Below are positions 1 through 7,601 of a stretch of 64,000 nt of DNA, piece by piece (position 1 is the stretch's first letter; the number at the start of each line of letters is the position of its first letter). The stretch covers positions 1,673,836-1,737,835 of the forward strand of contig NZ_AP018222.1 of assembly GCF_002368035.1 (NCBI RefSeq), given 5' to 3'. This DNA is from Nostoc linckia NIES-25 (lineage in GTDB: Bacteria > Cyanobacteriota > Cyanobacteriia > Cyanobacteriales > Nostocaceae). Under the pieces are notes generated by a model that was given only the letters and a program-made list of their open reading frames with translations, was not told where the DNA came from and did not search any database. A program made the translations under genes and the position numbers.

Positions 1-14
1 AACTTTAAGACTCG

Positions 15-2174
15 ATGCTGAACATTCCTCAATTACTGGCAACTGAATTAAACCTCAAACCCCACCAAGTACAAAACGCCCTAGAACTTTTGGCGGAGGG
101 TGCAACGATTCCGTTTATTGCACGTTACCGTAAAGAGCGCACTAATGAAATGAATGAAGTGCAACTTCGGGAACTGGCTGATAGATATACTTATTTGACA
201 GAACTAGAAGAACGTAAGTCTGTCATTTTAAATGCGATCGCCGAACAAGGTAAACTTACAGACGAACTCAAAGCGAAAATCGCATCTTGTTTACAAAAAA
301 CAGAACTTGAAGATCTATACTTACCGTATCGACCAAAGCGACGCACCCGCGCCACCATCGCCAGGGAAAAAGGACTCGAACCCCTAGCGGAATTCATCAA
401 GTCGCTAAATGCCAAAAATGCTATTAGTGCTTCTTTGGAGGAAGCAGCGGCTAAGTATATTTCGGAAGCCAAGGGAGTAAAAACCCCAGATGAAGCGCTC
501 AAAGGTGCTGCTGACATCTTAGCGGAAGAAGTCGCTGAAAAAGCCGGGTTACGCGCACATATCCGTGATTATTTTCTTGAAGAAGGAGTGTTTGTCTCCC
601 GCATCAAAGATGATTATCCTGAAGGTACAACCAAATTTGAGATGTACCGAAACTATCAAATCAAGGTAAAAAATATTGCACCCCACAATATGCTGGCGTT
701 GTGTCGGGGTGAAGCTGAGAAAGTATTAAGCTTTGAAATTGCTTTCGATGAAGATACGGTACTTTATTATCTGGAATCTCAAGAAATTAAAACTAAAGTC
801 CGGATAATTCGGGATTTTTATCAAGCAATGTTGAAGGATGCATTCAACCGTTTAATGAAAGTATCTCTGATGGGAGAGGTGGTTTCTGAGAAAAAAACCT
901 ATGCAGATATAGAATCAATCAAGACATTTGAAACAAATCTGCGGGAGTTGCTGTTGTCTGCACCAGCCGGAATGAAACCAACCCTAGCCATAGATCCCGG
1001 ATTTAGAACTGGGTGTAAAGTTGTAGTTCTGGACGAAACGGGGAAATTTTTGGAGTACCAAGCGGTATTTCCTCACCAAGCGGCTGAACAAAGGCTTAAA
1101 GCTGCACAAACCATCAAAAATCTGCTTGAAAAGTACAAAATTGAGTTAATCGCCATTGGTAACGGTACAGCATCCCGTGAAACAGAGGAGTTTGTTTCGG
1201 AAGTCCTAAAAACTATGGAACGCAAACCAGTTAAGGTGATAGTCAACGAGTCTGGTGCATCTATATATTCTGCCAGTAAAGTGGCGTTGGAAGAATTTCC
1301 CAATTTAGATGTTACCGTGCGTGGGGCAATTAGTATCGGCCGGCGTTTGCAAGATCCCTTGGCGGAACTGGTGAAAATCGATCCCAAATCCATCGGCGTG
1401 GGACAATACCAGCACGATGTCGATCAAAAGTTGTTGAAAAAGAAATTGGATGAAACTGTAGAAAGCTGCGTTAACTACGTAGGTGTAGACTTAAACACCG
1501 CTTCCAAAGAACTGCTAACTTCCGTCTCAGGAATTACCGCAGCAGTGGCTAATAATATTGTTGCCCATCGCAACCAAAACGGAGCCTTTAAAAATCGCCG
1601 TCAACTGTTGAAAGTTCCGAAATTGGGGCCAAAAGCTTTTGAACAAGCAGCGGGTTTTCTGCGAATTCGCGGTGGTGACAACCCATTAGATAATACAGCA
1701 GTGCATCCAGAGAGTTATGCTGTAGTAGAGGCGATCGCATCGGATTTAAATGTGCCATTAAATCAGGTGACGCAAATTGCCGAAAAACTCAAAAAAACCA
1801 ACCTGAAAAAATACGTAACCGATACCGTGGGAGAACCCACACTGCGCGATATCCTCAGCGAACTCGAAAAACCAGGGAGAGATCCCCGTGCTGAGTTCAA
1901 GTACGCCACCTTCAAAGAAGGAATTAAGGAAATTACCGACTTAAAGGAAGGAATGGAACTAGAGGGAATGATTACCAATGTCGCCAACTTCGGTGCATTC
2001 GTTGATATAGGCGTACATCAAGATGGTTTGGTGCATATTTCCCAACTTGCGGATAGGTTCGTAGACGATCCCAAAAAAATTGTGAAGGTGGGACAAGTTG
2101 TAAAAGTGCGAGTACTAGAAGTCAACGAGAAATTAAAACGAATTAGTTTGTCGATGAAAGCAGTTAAGCAATAA
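15..2174 (+). CDS. tex: Tex family S1 RNA-binding protein
   Basis: The 719-residue product matches the Tex architecture along its whole length: an N-terminal helical Tex region, a YqgF-like RNase H fold around residues 320-440 (near TLAIDPGFRTGCK), a helix-hairpin-helix part around 495-560 (VSGITAAVANNIVAHRN, VPKLGPKAFEQAAG) and a C-terminal S1 domain (about 645-715, with FGAFVDIGVHQDGLVHISQL). Tex proteins bind nucleic acid and influence transcription and fitness; the exact role in cyanobacteria is not settled. The gene begins 14 bases from the window edge, so its promoter is not visible. The ferredoxin gene follows 14 bp downstream on the same strand, which suggests one transcript. Confidence 0.95.
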   Translation: MLNIPQLLATELNLKPHQVQNALELLAEGATIPFIARYRKERTNEMNEVQLRELADRYTYLTELEERKSVILNAIAEQGKLTDELKAKIASCLQKTELEDLYLPYRPKRRTRATIAREKGLEPLAEFIKSLNAKNAISASLEEAAAKYISEAKGVKTPDEALKGAADILAEEVAEKAGLRAHIRDYFLEEGVFVSRIKDDYPEGTTKFEMYRNYQIKVKNIAPHNMLALCRGEAEKVLSFEIAFDEDTVLYYLESQEIKTKVRIIRDFYQAMLKDAFNRLMKVSLMGEVVSEKKTYADIESIKTFETNLRELLLSAPAGMKPTLAIDPGFRTGCKVVVLDETGKFLEYQAVFPHQAAEQRLKAAQTIKNLLEKYKIELIAIGNGTASRETEEFVSEVLKTMERKPVKVIVNESGASIYSASKVALEEFPNLDVTVRGAISIGRRLQDPLAELVKIDPKSIGVGQYQHDVDQKLLKKKLDETVESCVNYVGVDLNTASKELLTSVSGITAAVANNIVAHRNQNGAFKNRRQLLKVPKLGPKAFEQAAGFLRIRGGDNPLDNTAVHPESYAVVEAIASDLNVPLNQVTQIAEKLKKTNLKKYVTDTVGEPTLRDILSELEKPGRDPRAEFKYATFKEGIKEITDLKEGMELEGMITNVANFGAFVDIGVHQDGLVHISQLADRFVDDPKKIVKVGQVVKVRVLEVNEKLKRISLSMKAVKQ

Positions 2175-2188
2175 TTTAGAAACAGCAA

Positions 2189-2554
2189 ATGGCAGTTTAT
2201 CAAGTCCGACTCATCAATCCTAGTCTGGGATTAGATTCCACCATTCAGGTACCAGACGATCAATATATTTTGGACATGGCAGAAGACGCTCATATCCGCC
2301 TACCATCTGGGTGCAAGCAAGGCGAATGTTCTGCCTGTATCGCCAAACTTATCGGCGGTGAAGTCGATCAAAGCGAGCAAAAATTTCTGCGTCCAAGTGA
2401 AATAGAGGCTGGTTATGTTGTTACTTGTGTAACTTATCCGTTGTCGGATTGTACTTTAGAAACCCATCAAGAACAAGTTTTATATAAATCAGCCCTTTAC
2501 TATAAACCTGAGTCTGAAAAATCTGAGCGATCGCGACCTTCTAGCATTAAATAA
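2189..2554 (+). CDS. Plant-type [2Fe-2S] ferredoxin
   Basis: The 121-residue product has the ferredoxin cysteine pattern at C42, C47, C50 and C80, i.e. C-x4-C-x2-C-x29-C, in the usual context SGCKQGECSAC and VVTCVTYP. It is a soluble one-electron carrier of the photosynthetic-type family. About 25 residues extend beyond the usual ferredoxin end and are polar (ending ERSRPSSIK), so it is not the standard 98-99-residue PetF1 and may serve a special partner. It lies 14 bp after tex and is followed by a strong hairpin terminator. The partner cannot be told from sequence. Confidence 0.9.
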   Translation: MAVYQVRLINPSLGLDSTIQVPDDQYILDMAEDAHIRLPSGCKQGECSACIAKLIGGEVDQSEQKFLRPSEIEAGYVVTCVTYPLSDCTLETHQEQVLYKSALYYKPESEKSERSRPSSIK

Positions 2555-2606
2555 ATATTAAATTTTCAGGTGGTTAAAGAAATGTAACATTACTTGAAAA
2601 ACATTA

Positions 2607-2650
2607 TACAGTAGGGACGTACAGCTATGCGTCCCTACTGTAGTTTTTTT
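2607..2650 (+). terminator. Rho-independent terminator after the ferredoxin gene
   Basis: A perfect 13-bp stem (2607-2619 with 2630-2642, core GTAGGGACG/CGTCCCTAC) is followed at 2644-2650 by seven T residues. The stem belongs to the same palindrome type seen elsewhere in the window (for example 3608-3635), so a mobile hairpin may serve as the terminator. Confidence 0.75.
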
Positions 2651-2767
2651 ACTGTTCGACCTAAGGATAGAAGCAAATTCTATCTTTCAAGAGAGGTTAA
2701 AGTCTAGTACCTAGTTAAAGATGAAATAAGAAGTTTGAAAAGAAAAAATCTTTATTAGGTAAAAACA

Positions 2768-3166
2768 ATGTTGACGCCATTTTTAACAGCCCTAGCTACA
2801 GCTTTAAGCTTATTAATTGTTGATCTAATTGTTCCAAATGTTGACATTGCTAATTTTCCCGCAGCTTTAATTGCGGCTTTTGTAATCGGTTTAATAAACG
2901 GTTCATTAAAGCCAATTCTTTCTACACTTTCTTTGCCACTCAACTTTTTAACATTTGGAGGATTTTCCCTCATCATCAACGGTTTTTGCTTCTGGCTAGC
3001 AGCCGCCTTAGTGCCTGGGTTCTCAGTTCACGGACTTATCGGTTTTATCCTTGGTCCTGTAATTCTATCTTTTGTTAACACCTTGATTAACAACTACTTT
3101 GTTGAAAGAAACCTGTTAACCAGCGGTGGTAATGTCAAAACCCAAGGTGAATTACCTTCTAGATAA
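2768..3166 (+). CDS. Phage holin family (PF04020-like) membrane protein
   Basis: This 132-residue protein has about four hydrophobic segments and the family signature of a conserved small loop (IGLINGSLKPIL, then LPLNFLTFGGFSLIINGFCF). The family is named after holins but is widespread in bacteria as small inner-membrane proteins of unknown role. The C-terminal 25 residues are polar. The ATG follows an A/G-rich stretch (taggtaaaaac). It stands alone between the ferredoxin terminator and a small Pmp3-like gene. Family assignment is confident, function is not known. Confidence 0.8.
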   Translation: MLTPFLTALATALSLLIVDLIVPNVDIANFPAALIAAFVIGLINGSLKPILSTLSLPLNFLTFGGFSLIINGFCFWLAAALVPGFSVHGLIGFILGPVILSFVNTLINNYFVERNLLTSGGNVKTQGELPSR

Positions 3167-3312
3167 ACATCCGCGGGAGTAGAAATGCTAATTTACTCGC
3201 TTCTCTACTCCAAACAAAATTTCCGAATTAAGATAACTCATTAGATGGATTTTCTAATTCGGTCTCTTCCAGACAATGTAATTAAACAAATTTACACACT
3301 TGTAACAACATC

Positions 3313-3504
3313 ATGAAATTAGTTCGTTATCTTCTTGGTTTGTTAGTGCCTCCCTTAGGCGTTTTCTTGACAGTTGGAGTTGGCCCAACATTGATTATCA
3401 ACATTTTGCTCACACTTCTCGGTTGGCTTCCTGGTAGTATTCATGCAGTTTGGGTTATTGCCAAGTTTGATGAACAAATGAGCCGGGAAGGACGTATTTA
3501 CTAA
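3313..3504 (+). CDS. YqaE/Pmp3 family small membrane protein
   Basis: The 63-residue product has two transmembrane helices and the Pmp3 pattern: LLVPPLGVFLTVGVG in the first helix, NILLTLLGWLPGSIHAVWVI in the second. Proteins of this family are induced by salt or cold in several organisms and affect membrane potential in yeast; the role here is inferred only from the family. A hairpin with a T-rich tail follows at 3540-3567 and could end the transcript. Confidence 0.85.
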   Translation: MKLVRYLLGLLVPPLGVFLTVGVGPTLIINILLTLLGWLPGSIHAVWVIAKFDEQMSREGRIY

Positions 3505-3868
3505 TACGCAACAAGATTAATTTTAGTAATCTGAAGTAAGGTGCGTTAGGCTAAAGCCTGACGCACCATTTTATTTTAAGAATAATATCGTTCTAGTGAG
3601 ATACAAGGTAGGGGCGCATAGCTATGCGCCCCTACAAATTTCTGTACCTCATGTGATTGGGAACCGTTATAATACATTCGTAGAATATCTTTTAGCGTAA
3701 AATTATTTTGGATTTTAGATTGACCCCATAACTGTTGCTTGCGCGTTAGCAAATTTTAAATTTTTGATTTGAGATTATTTCCACAGATTACCTAAATTAA
3801 GAGGTGCGTTAGCCTTTGGCGTAACGCACCCTACAAAAAATGAGTTAATAGATAAATACTAAAGCCGT
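3505..3868. other. Intergenic region with three hairpin repeats
   Basis: No gene is seen here. The stretch holds a stem-loop at 3540-3567 (GGTGCGTTAGGCT pairing with AGCCTGACGCACC, then attttatttt), a perfect 28-bp palindrome at 3608-3635 (GTAGGGGCGCATAG arm) and a further GGTGCGTTAGCC/GGCGTAACGCACC hairpin at about 3802-3831. All three types recur elsewhere in the window. The first may terminate the Pmp3 gene; the last lies beside the 3' end of the minus-strand gene at 3869. Confidence 0.7.
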
Positions 3869-4669
3869 CTATTTGTGGATAGTTTCCCGTTCTTTATCAG
3901 CAGGTTCCTTATCTTTGAACAAGTCAGCCGCACTTAACAGTAACTCTCTCAAAGTTTGTTTAATTTGGTACTCTTTTCTAGCTAAAGATGTACCTGCTTC
4001 ACCTAGCTTGTCTTCTAACTGCGATCGCTTTTCTCCTACTTGTGTAGCAAGAGTTTCAGCTTGGGGACGAGCTTGGTTATACCAGTGTTTAGCCTCGTTG
4101 AGATAATCTTGAACCTCCATAGAACGTCCGCCATAGCGTGCAGCCATATTAGCTCGAACAATGGCTAGCTGGGCTTGCAGTTGCGCGTAACGTTTCTTCA
4201 ACAATCCCATTTCTTCACTATCTTTAATGGCATTGATAGCAGAATCAATCGCAGTTTTGGTACTAGCAGGTTTTTCCTTACTTGTTTCTTCAATTTCTGC
4301 CAAAATTACATCAACTTCTTGCTGGAGTTGTTCTTCTTCACCATCTAATTGAGCCTGTAGCCGTTTGATATCTGCCTGAGTTTTAACAATATTTTCGTGT
4401 CTTTGACTATTAATTCCTTCCAAGGCCCCTTCAATCGAAGCTGTCACTTCATCTTTAAGTTCGCCACCTTTTTCTTGGAAGTTTTCAATCACAGCAGAAA
4501 CGGCATCTTTAACAAGAGTACGAATTTCACTAGAACCTTGTTTGAACTCAGAGGCTACTTGAGAAACTGCGGATTTGACAATTTCTCGAATTCTTTCAGT
4601 TCTTAATTGTCCGGTTTCTTTAGCTTGTTGCAAGTCTGTTTGAATTTGTTGTTTGATATTGTTAGGCAT
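3869..4669 (-). CDS. Long-helix coiled-coil protein of unknown function
   Basis: The 266-residue product is almost all charged and helical, with heptad-like runs (VKSAVSQVASEF, VKDAVSAVIENF, VTASIEGALEGI) that resemble apolipoprotein or late-embryogenesis-type amphipathic repeats in the first 90 residues, followed by a longer coiled coil (about 95-135 and 155-260). No signal peptide, membrane span or catalytic motif is visible. It ends in the charged tail FKDKEPADKERETIHK. Similar proteins are found in cyanobacteria with conflicting automatic names; no histidine-kinase motif is present here. Function is unknown. Confidence 0.75.
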   Translation of the reverse strand: MPNNIKQQIQTDLQQAKETGQLRTERIREIVKSAVSQVASEFKQGSSEIRTLVKDAVSAVIENFQEKGGELKDEVTASIEGALEGINSQRHENIVKTQADIKRLQAQLDGEEEQLQQEVDVILAEIEETSKEKPASTKTAIDSAINAIKDSEEMGLLKKRYAQLQAQLAIVRANMAARYGGRSMEVQDYLNEAKHWYNQARPQAETLATQVGEKRSQLEDKLGEAGTSLARKEYQIKQTLRELLLSAADLFKDKEPADKERETIHK

Positions 4670-4848
4670 TTTGAACTCTGGAGATTTTACTAATTGGGAT
4701 AAAAATTTATAGACATGCTTCTACATACCCATTGTGGCGTAGGCTTATTATGCTTGGCACTTCCTTTAGATAGAAAGCCATAATCCTAAAGAGGTGTTAC
4801 CTATTTGTGAGATGATGAATACTTACTGGTAGTAATTGAGAATCAAAT

Positions 4849-5073
4849 ATGTGGCGAGTAAATATTAGTTGTTCTGGCGATGCATGGAAGGTATATGGTA
4901 CTGAATTTAAGGCGATCGCCGAAAAATATCAAGGTGAATTAATTGGTTCTAAAAAAATGCCAGATGGCAGCCGCATCATGTCATATAAAATTGAGGATGT
5001 TAGTGATGCCGAAGCTTTTCAGGAAGATTGTACGCAATTTACTGGATTCACATCTGACTTTGAATCTTTGTAA
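4849..5073 (+). CDS. Small conserved-looking hypothetical protein
   Basis: The 74-residue product is soluble and starts MWRVNISCSGDAWKVYG. Alternating hydrophobic positions and the length suggest a small alpha/beta fold, but I do not recognise a family. It is a plausible gene because it has an ATG, cyanobacterial codon use including a HIP1-like gcgatcgcc, and no competing frame. It sits 124 bp before the cytochrome gene on the same strand. Confidence 0.6.
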   Translation: MWRVNISCSGDAWKVYGTEFKAIAEKYQGELIGSKKMPDGSRIMSYKIEDVSDAEAFQEDCTQFTGFTSDFESL

Positions 5074-5196
5074 TACAGGAGAAATCAGAATTCAGAAGTA
5101 AAACAGCCTTGATTCCTGGGGTTGAGACTTAGTTTATTCTGTATTTATTATGACAATTTTCTTTGCGATCGCTATTTCAAAATCTGGAGAAATTGA

Positions 5197-5532
5197 GTGA
5201 AAAAACTCTTAACATTGGTATTAGTAACTTTTCTATTATTGATAAGTACTTTGACGTTCCCAGCTAATGCAGCAGATACAGCCAACGGCGAACAAATATT
5301 CAGCGTTCATTGTGCTGGTTGTCATATTAATGGTGGTAACATAGTCAGGCGAGGTAAAAACCTCAAAAAGCAAGCACTTAAGAAATATGGTATGGATTCA
5401 ATAGAGGCAGTTACATCGATAGTTACCAATGGTAAAAATAATATGTCAGCCTACAAAGACCGCTTGACTGAACAGCAAATTCAAGATGTTGCTGTTTATG
5501 TTATTGAACAAGCTGAAAAAGGCTGGCGTTAA
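5197..5532 (+). CDS. petJ: Cytochrome c6 (c553)-like electron carrier
   Basis: A signal peptide (residues 1-25, cleavage after PANA) directs the 111-residue precursor to the thylakoid lumen or periplasm. The haem-binding CAGCH is at 39-43 and the likely axial methionine is M83 in NGKNNMSAYKDRL. Length and layout fit cytochrome c6, the carrier between cytochrome b6f and photosystem I or terminal oxidase. The mature protein has Lys/Arg-rich NIVRRGKNLKK, and NNMSAY replaces the more usual AMPAF, so a c6 variant is possible. The start is GTG, preceded by CTGGAGAAA with good spacing. Copper control (replacement for plastocyanin) is known for the family but not visible here. Confidence 0.88.
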   Translation: MKKLLTLVLVTFLLLISTLTFPANAADTANGEQIFSVHCAGCHINGGNIVRRGKNLKKQALKKYGMDSIEAVTSIVTNGKNNMSAYKDRLTEQQIQDVAVYVIEQAEKGWR

Positions 5533-5544
5533 AATAAAGTTAGG

Positions 5545-5730
5545 AGTTCAGAGTTGGGAGTTAAGAGTTAAAACTTTAACACTTATTATCTCTAGTAGTG
5601 CTAAATCATTCATAATAAAGTATAAAAGTTAAAAAAGCTGTAAAAACCCTTGCCAAATCACTAACTATTAACTCCTCATTCCTAACTCCTAACTCCTAAC
5701 TCCTCACTCCTAACTTCTAACTCCTAACTT
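5545..5730. repeat. Opposed short tandem heptamer repeats
   Basis: Behind the cytochrome gene (about 5541-5573) are imperfect copies of TAGGAGT/TTGGGAGT/TTAAGAGT, and before the aldo/keto reductase gene (about 5667-5730) are at least eight imperfect copies of the complementary unit CTCCTAA, e.g. ctcctaactcctaactcc. The two runs are inverted and could pair into a long imperfect hairpin. This type of short tandem repeat is typical of filamentous cyanobacteria. Confidence 0.75.
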
Positions 5731-5734
5731 GAAA

Positions 5735-6754
5735 ATGAACTTACCCGCAGCTAGTCGTCTCCAATTCACTCCTGATTTAAACATTTGCCGCATATTAAAT
5801 GGGATGTGGCAAGTCTCTGGCGCACACGGACGCATTAATCCCCAAGCTGCCATTGATACTATGTTCAAATATTTTGATGCAGGCTTCACAACTTGGGATT
5901 TAGCAGATCATTACGGCCCCGCAGAAGATTTTATCGGTGAGTTTCGCTGTCAACTAGTTGATACCCGTGGTAAAGATGCTTTATCCCAACTACAAGCTTT
6001 TACAAAATGGGTGCCTCGTCCTGGGAAAATGACCAAACAATTTGTCGAGGAAAATATTGATATTTCCCTGAGAAGGATGAATGTGCAATCATTAGATTTG
6101 ATGCAATTCCATTGGTGGGAATATCGTGATAAAAATTATCTAGATGCCCTCAAATATATGGCAGAACTGCAAACTGAGGGCAAAATTAAGCATTTAGCTT
6201 TGACTAATTTTGACACGGAACACTTAAAGATTATTACCGAAGCAGGCATTAAAATTGTTTCTAACCAAGTACAATTTTCACTCGTCGATCGCCGTCCCGA
6301 AGTGAAGATGATTGAATTTTGTCAACAGCATGATATAAAACTTTTTACCTACGGTACAGTTTGCGGTGGTTTGTTATCAGAAAAGTATTTGGGTAAACCA
6401 GAACCGCGAGGATTTGATTTAACTACTGCTAGCTTGAAAAAATACAAAAATATGATTGATGCTTGGGGTGGTTGGCAATTATTTCAAGAGTTGCTTGCTA
6501 TCCTCAAGGAAATTGCTAATAAGCATGGAGTCAGCATTGCTAACGTGGCAGTGCGTTACATTTTGGATCGGCCAACTGTGGGAGGTGTAATAGTTGGTGC
6601 CAGACTTGGAGTATCCGAACATATAGAAGATAACGCCAAAGTCTTTAGTTTTAGTTTAGATACTGAGGATGGCGATCGCATTAACGCTGTTTCTCGCCAA
6701 TCACGCGATTTGTACCAGATAATTGGTGATTGCGGGGATGAATATCGGCGATGA
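5735..6754 (+). CDS. Aldo/keto reductase family oxidoreductase
   Basis: The 339-residue product has the aldo/keto reductase (beta/alpha)8 layout with the catalytic tetrad recognisable: Asp and Tyr in TWDLADHYGPAED, Lys in AFTKWVP and His in LMQFHWWEY. The NADPH-binding part near the end (GGVIVGARLGVSEHIEDNA) is also typical. The substrate is not predictable. The ATG at 5735 is preferred over an in-frame TTG two codons earlier; the tandem heptamers run right up to the start, leaving no clear ribosome binding site. Confidence 0.88.
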   Translation: MNLPAASRLQFTPDLNICRILNGMWQVSGAHGRINPQAAIDTMFKYFDAGFTTWDLADHYGPAEDFIGEFRCQLVDTRGKDALSQLQAFTKWVPRPGKMTKQFVEENIDISLRRMNVQSLDLMQFHWWEYRDKNYLDALKYMAELQTEGKIKHLALTNFDTEHLKIITEAGIKIVSNQVQFSLVDRRPEVKMIEFCQQHDIKLFTYGTVCGGLLSEKYLGKPEPRGFDLTTASLKKYKNMIDAWGGWQLFQELLAILKEIANKHGVSIANVAVRYILDRPTVGGVIVGARLGVSEHIEDNAKVFSFSLDTEDGDRINAVSRQSRDLYQIIGDCGDEYRR

Positions 6755-6877
6755 TATAGCAATTCTATTTTAGATTTTAAATTTTGGATTTTGGATTGAA
6801 GATTCAAAATCCAAAATTTAAACAGCTTTCAAGCCTCTGAATTCATTCTATGACAGCTATTTTCCCGGATAATTTTC

Positions 6878-7099
6878 CTACGCCGAGATATTCTTTGCCT
6901 CCACATATTCGCACAAAGTAGTTGGCTCAGGAATTGGTAATCCTTCTTCTCGCAATCCGTCCAAATGAAAAGCGATCGCTTCTTTAATTTGCTGGTTAAC
7001 TTCTTGAAAAGTTGTGCCCGTGGCTACACATCCAGGTAAATCTGGTACATAAGCTGAATAGTTGTTTGCTGCTTTTTCAATCACAATTGCATAACGCAT
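6878..7099 (-). CDS. hicB: HicB-type antitoxin
   Basis: The 73-residue product is a compact HicB partial RNase H fold with the family core YSAYVPDLPGCVATGTTFQE followed by VNQQIKEAIAFHLDGL. HicB neutralises the mRNA-cleaving HicA toxin. No separate DNA-binding domain is present, as in the short HicB class. Its ATG overlaps the stop of the upstream hicA frame by one base (TAATG), the classic coupled order. The partner toxin frame is broken by an amber codon, so this may be an orphan antitoxin. Confidence 0.85.
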   Translation of the reverse strand: MRYAIVIEKAANNYSAYVPDLPGCVATGTTFQEVNQQIKEAIAFHLDGLREEGLPIPEPTTLCEYVEAKNISA

Positions 7100-7347
7100 T
7101 AATTTTCCTCCTCTTCTTTTTTCTCTTCTGTTTGTGGTGTTTCTTCGCTACTTTTTATATCCTCTTTTAATAGAGCTTGTTTCAAAATGCTATTTAAGGT
7201 TCCTGGTGCTAAATCATCAGATAATTTTCCTGGAACTGTTACCAAACCTGATTTTGTAGCGTGCTTATACTAACGATGACTTCCCCTAGTTCTTACAAGA
7301 TACCAACCATCGGTTTCTATTAGTTTAATTACTTCACGAACTTTCAT
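7099..7347 (-). pseudogene. hicA: hicA toxin frame with an in-frame amber stop
   Basis: Read from ATG at 7347, the frame gives an 82-codon HicA: MKVREVIKLIETDGWYLVRT, then RGSHR, TAG, YKHATKSGLVTVPGKLS and so on to a Glu-rich tail. The TAG (7270-7272 on the plus strand as cta) falls where HicA proteins usually have Gln in GSHRQYKH, so a single CAG to TAG transition explains it. Everything after it remains in frame and conserved in character, including the valine-proline-glycine turn and the SDDLAPGTLNSILKQA helix. Without readthrough only 25 residues are made, containing the catalytic-type His but no fold. The frame stops overlapping hicB. Confidence 0.85.
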
Positions 7348-7601
7348 CTTACGTCTGAGCTTTGGTTGATACCCCATAACAATCATAAAGTACACCACAG
7401 GAATCTGGGTGCGCTTCACAAAACTTCCGCAAAATCCTGCGGCTAATAACGTCTATTAAATTATTGGTATGAATAATGTTCCTACGCTGCGATATTCCTT
7501 GGCTGATTATTCCAGATTAGGAATGATTGCAACAAAGCTTTCGCATTTTTTTTGGCGATCGCGCTACATCGATCGCTACATTAATTTAGTCTTTATACCA
7601 G
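7348..7601. other. Intergenic region with gene scraps
   Basis: No intact gene. At 7530-7572 a stretch (acaaagctttcgc, T-run, gcgatcgc) resembles the flotillin gene around 16345-16386 and may be a decayed fragment. At 7478-7500 a 23-bp stretch resembles the 3' end of hicB, with the same tag stop on the minus strand. Both are short and uncertain. Confidence 0.4.
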
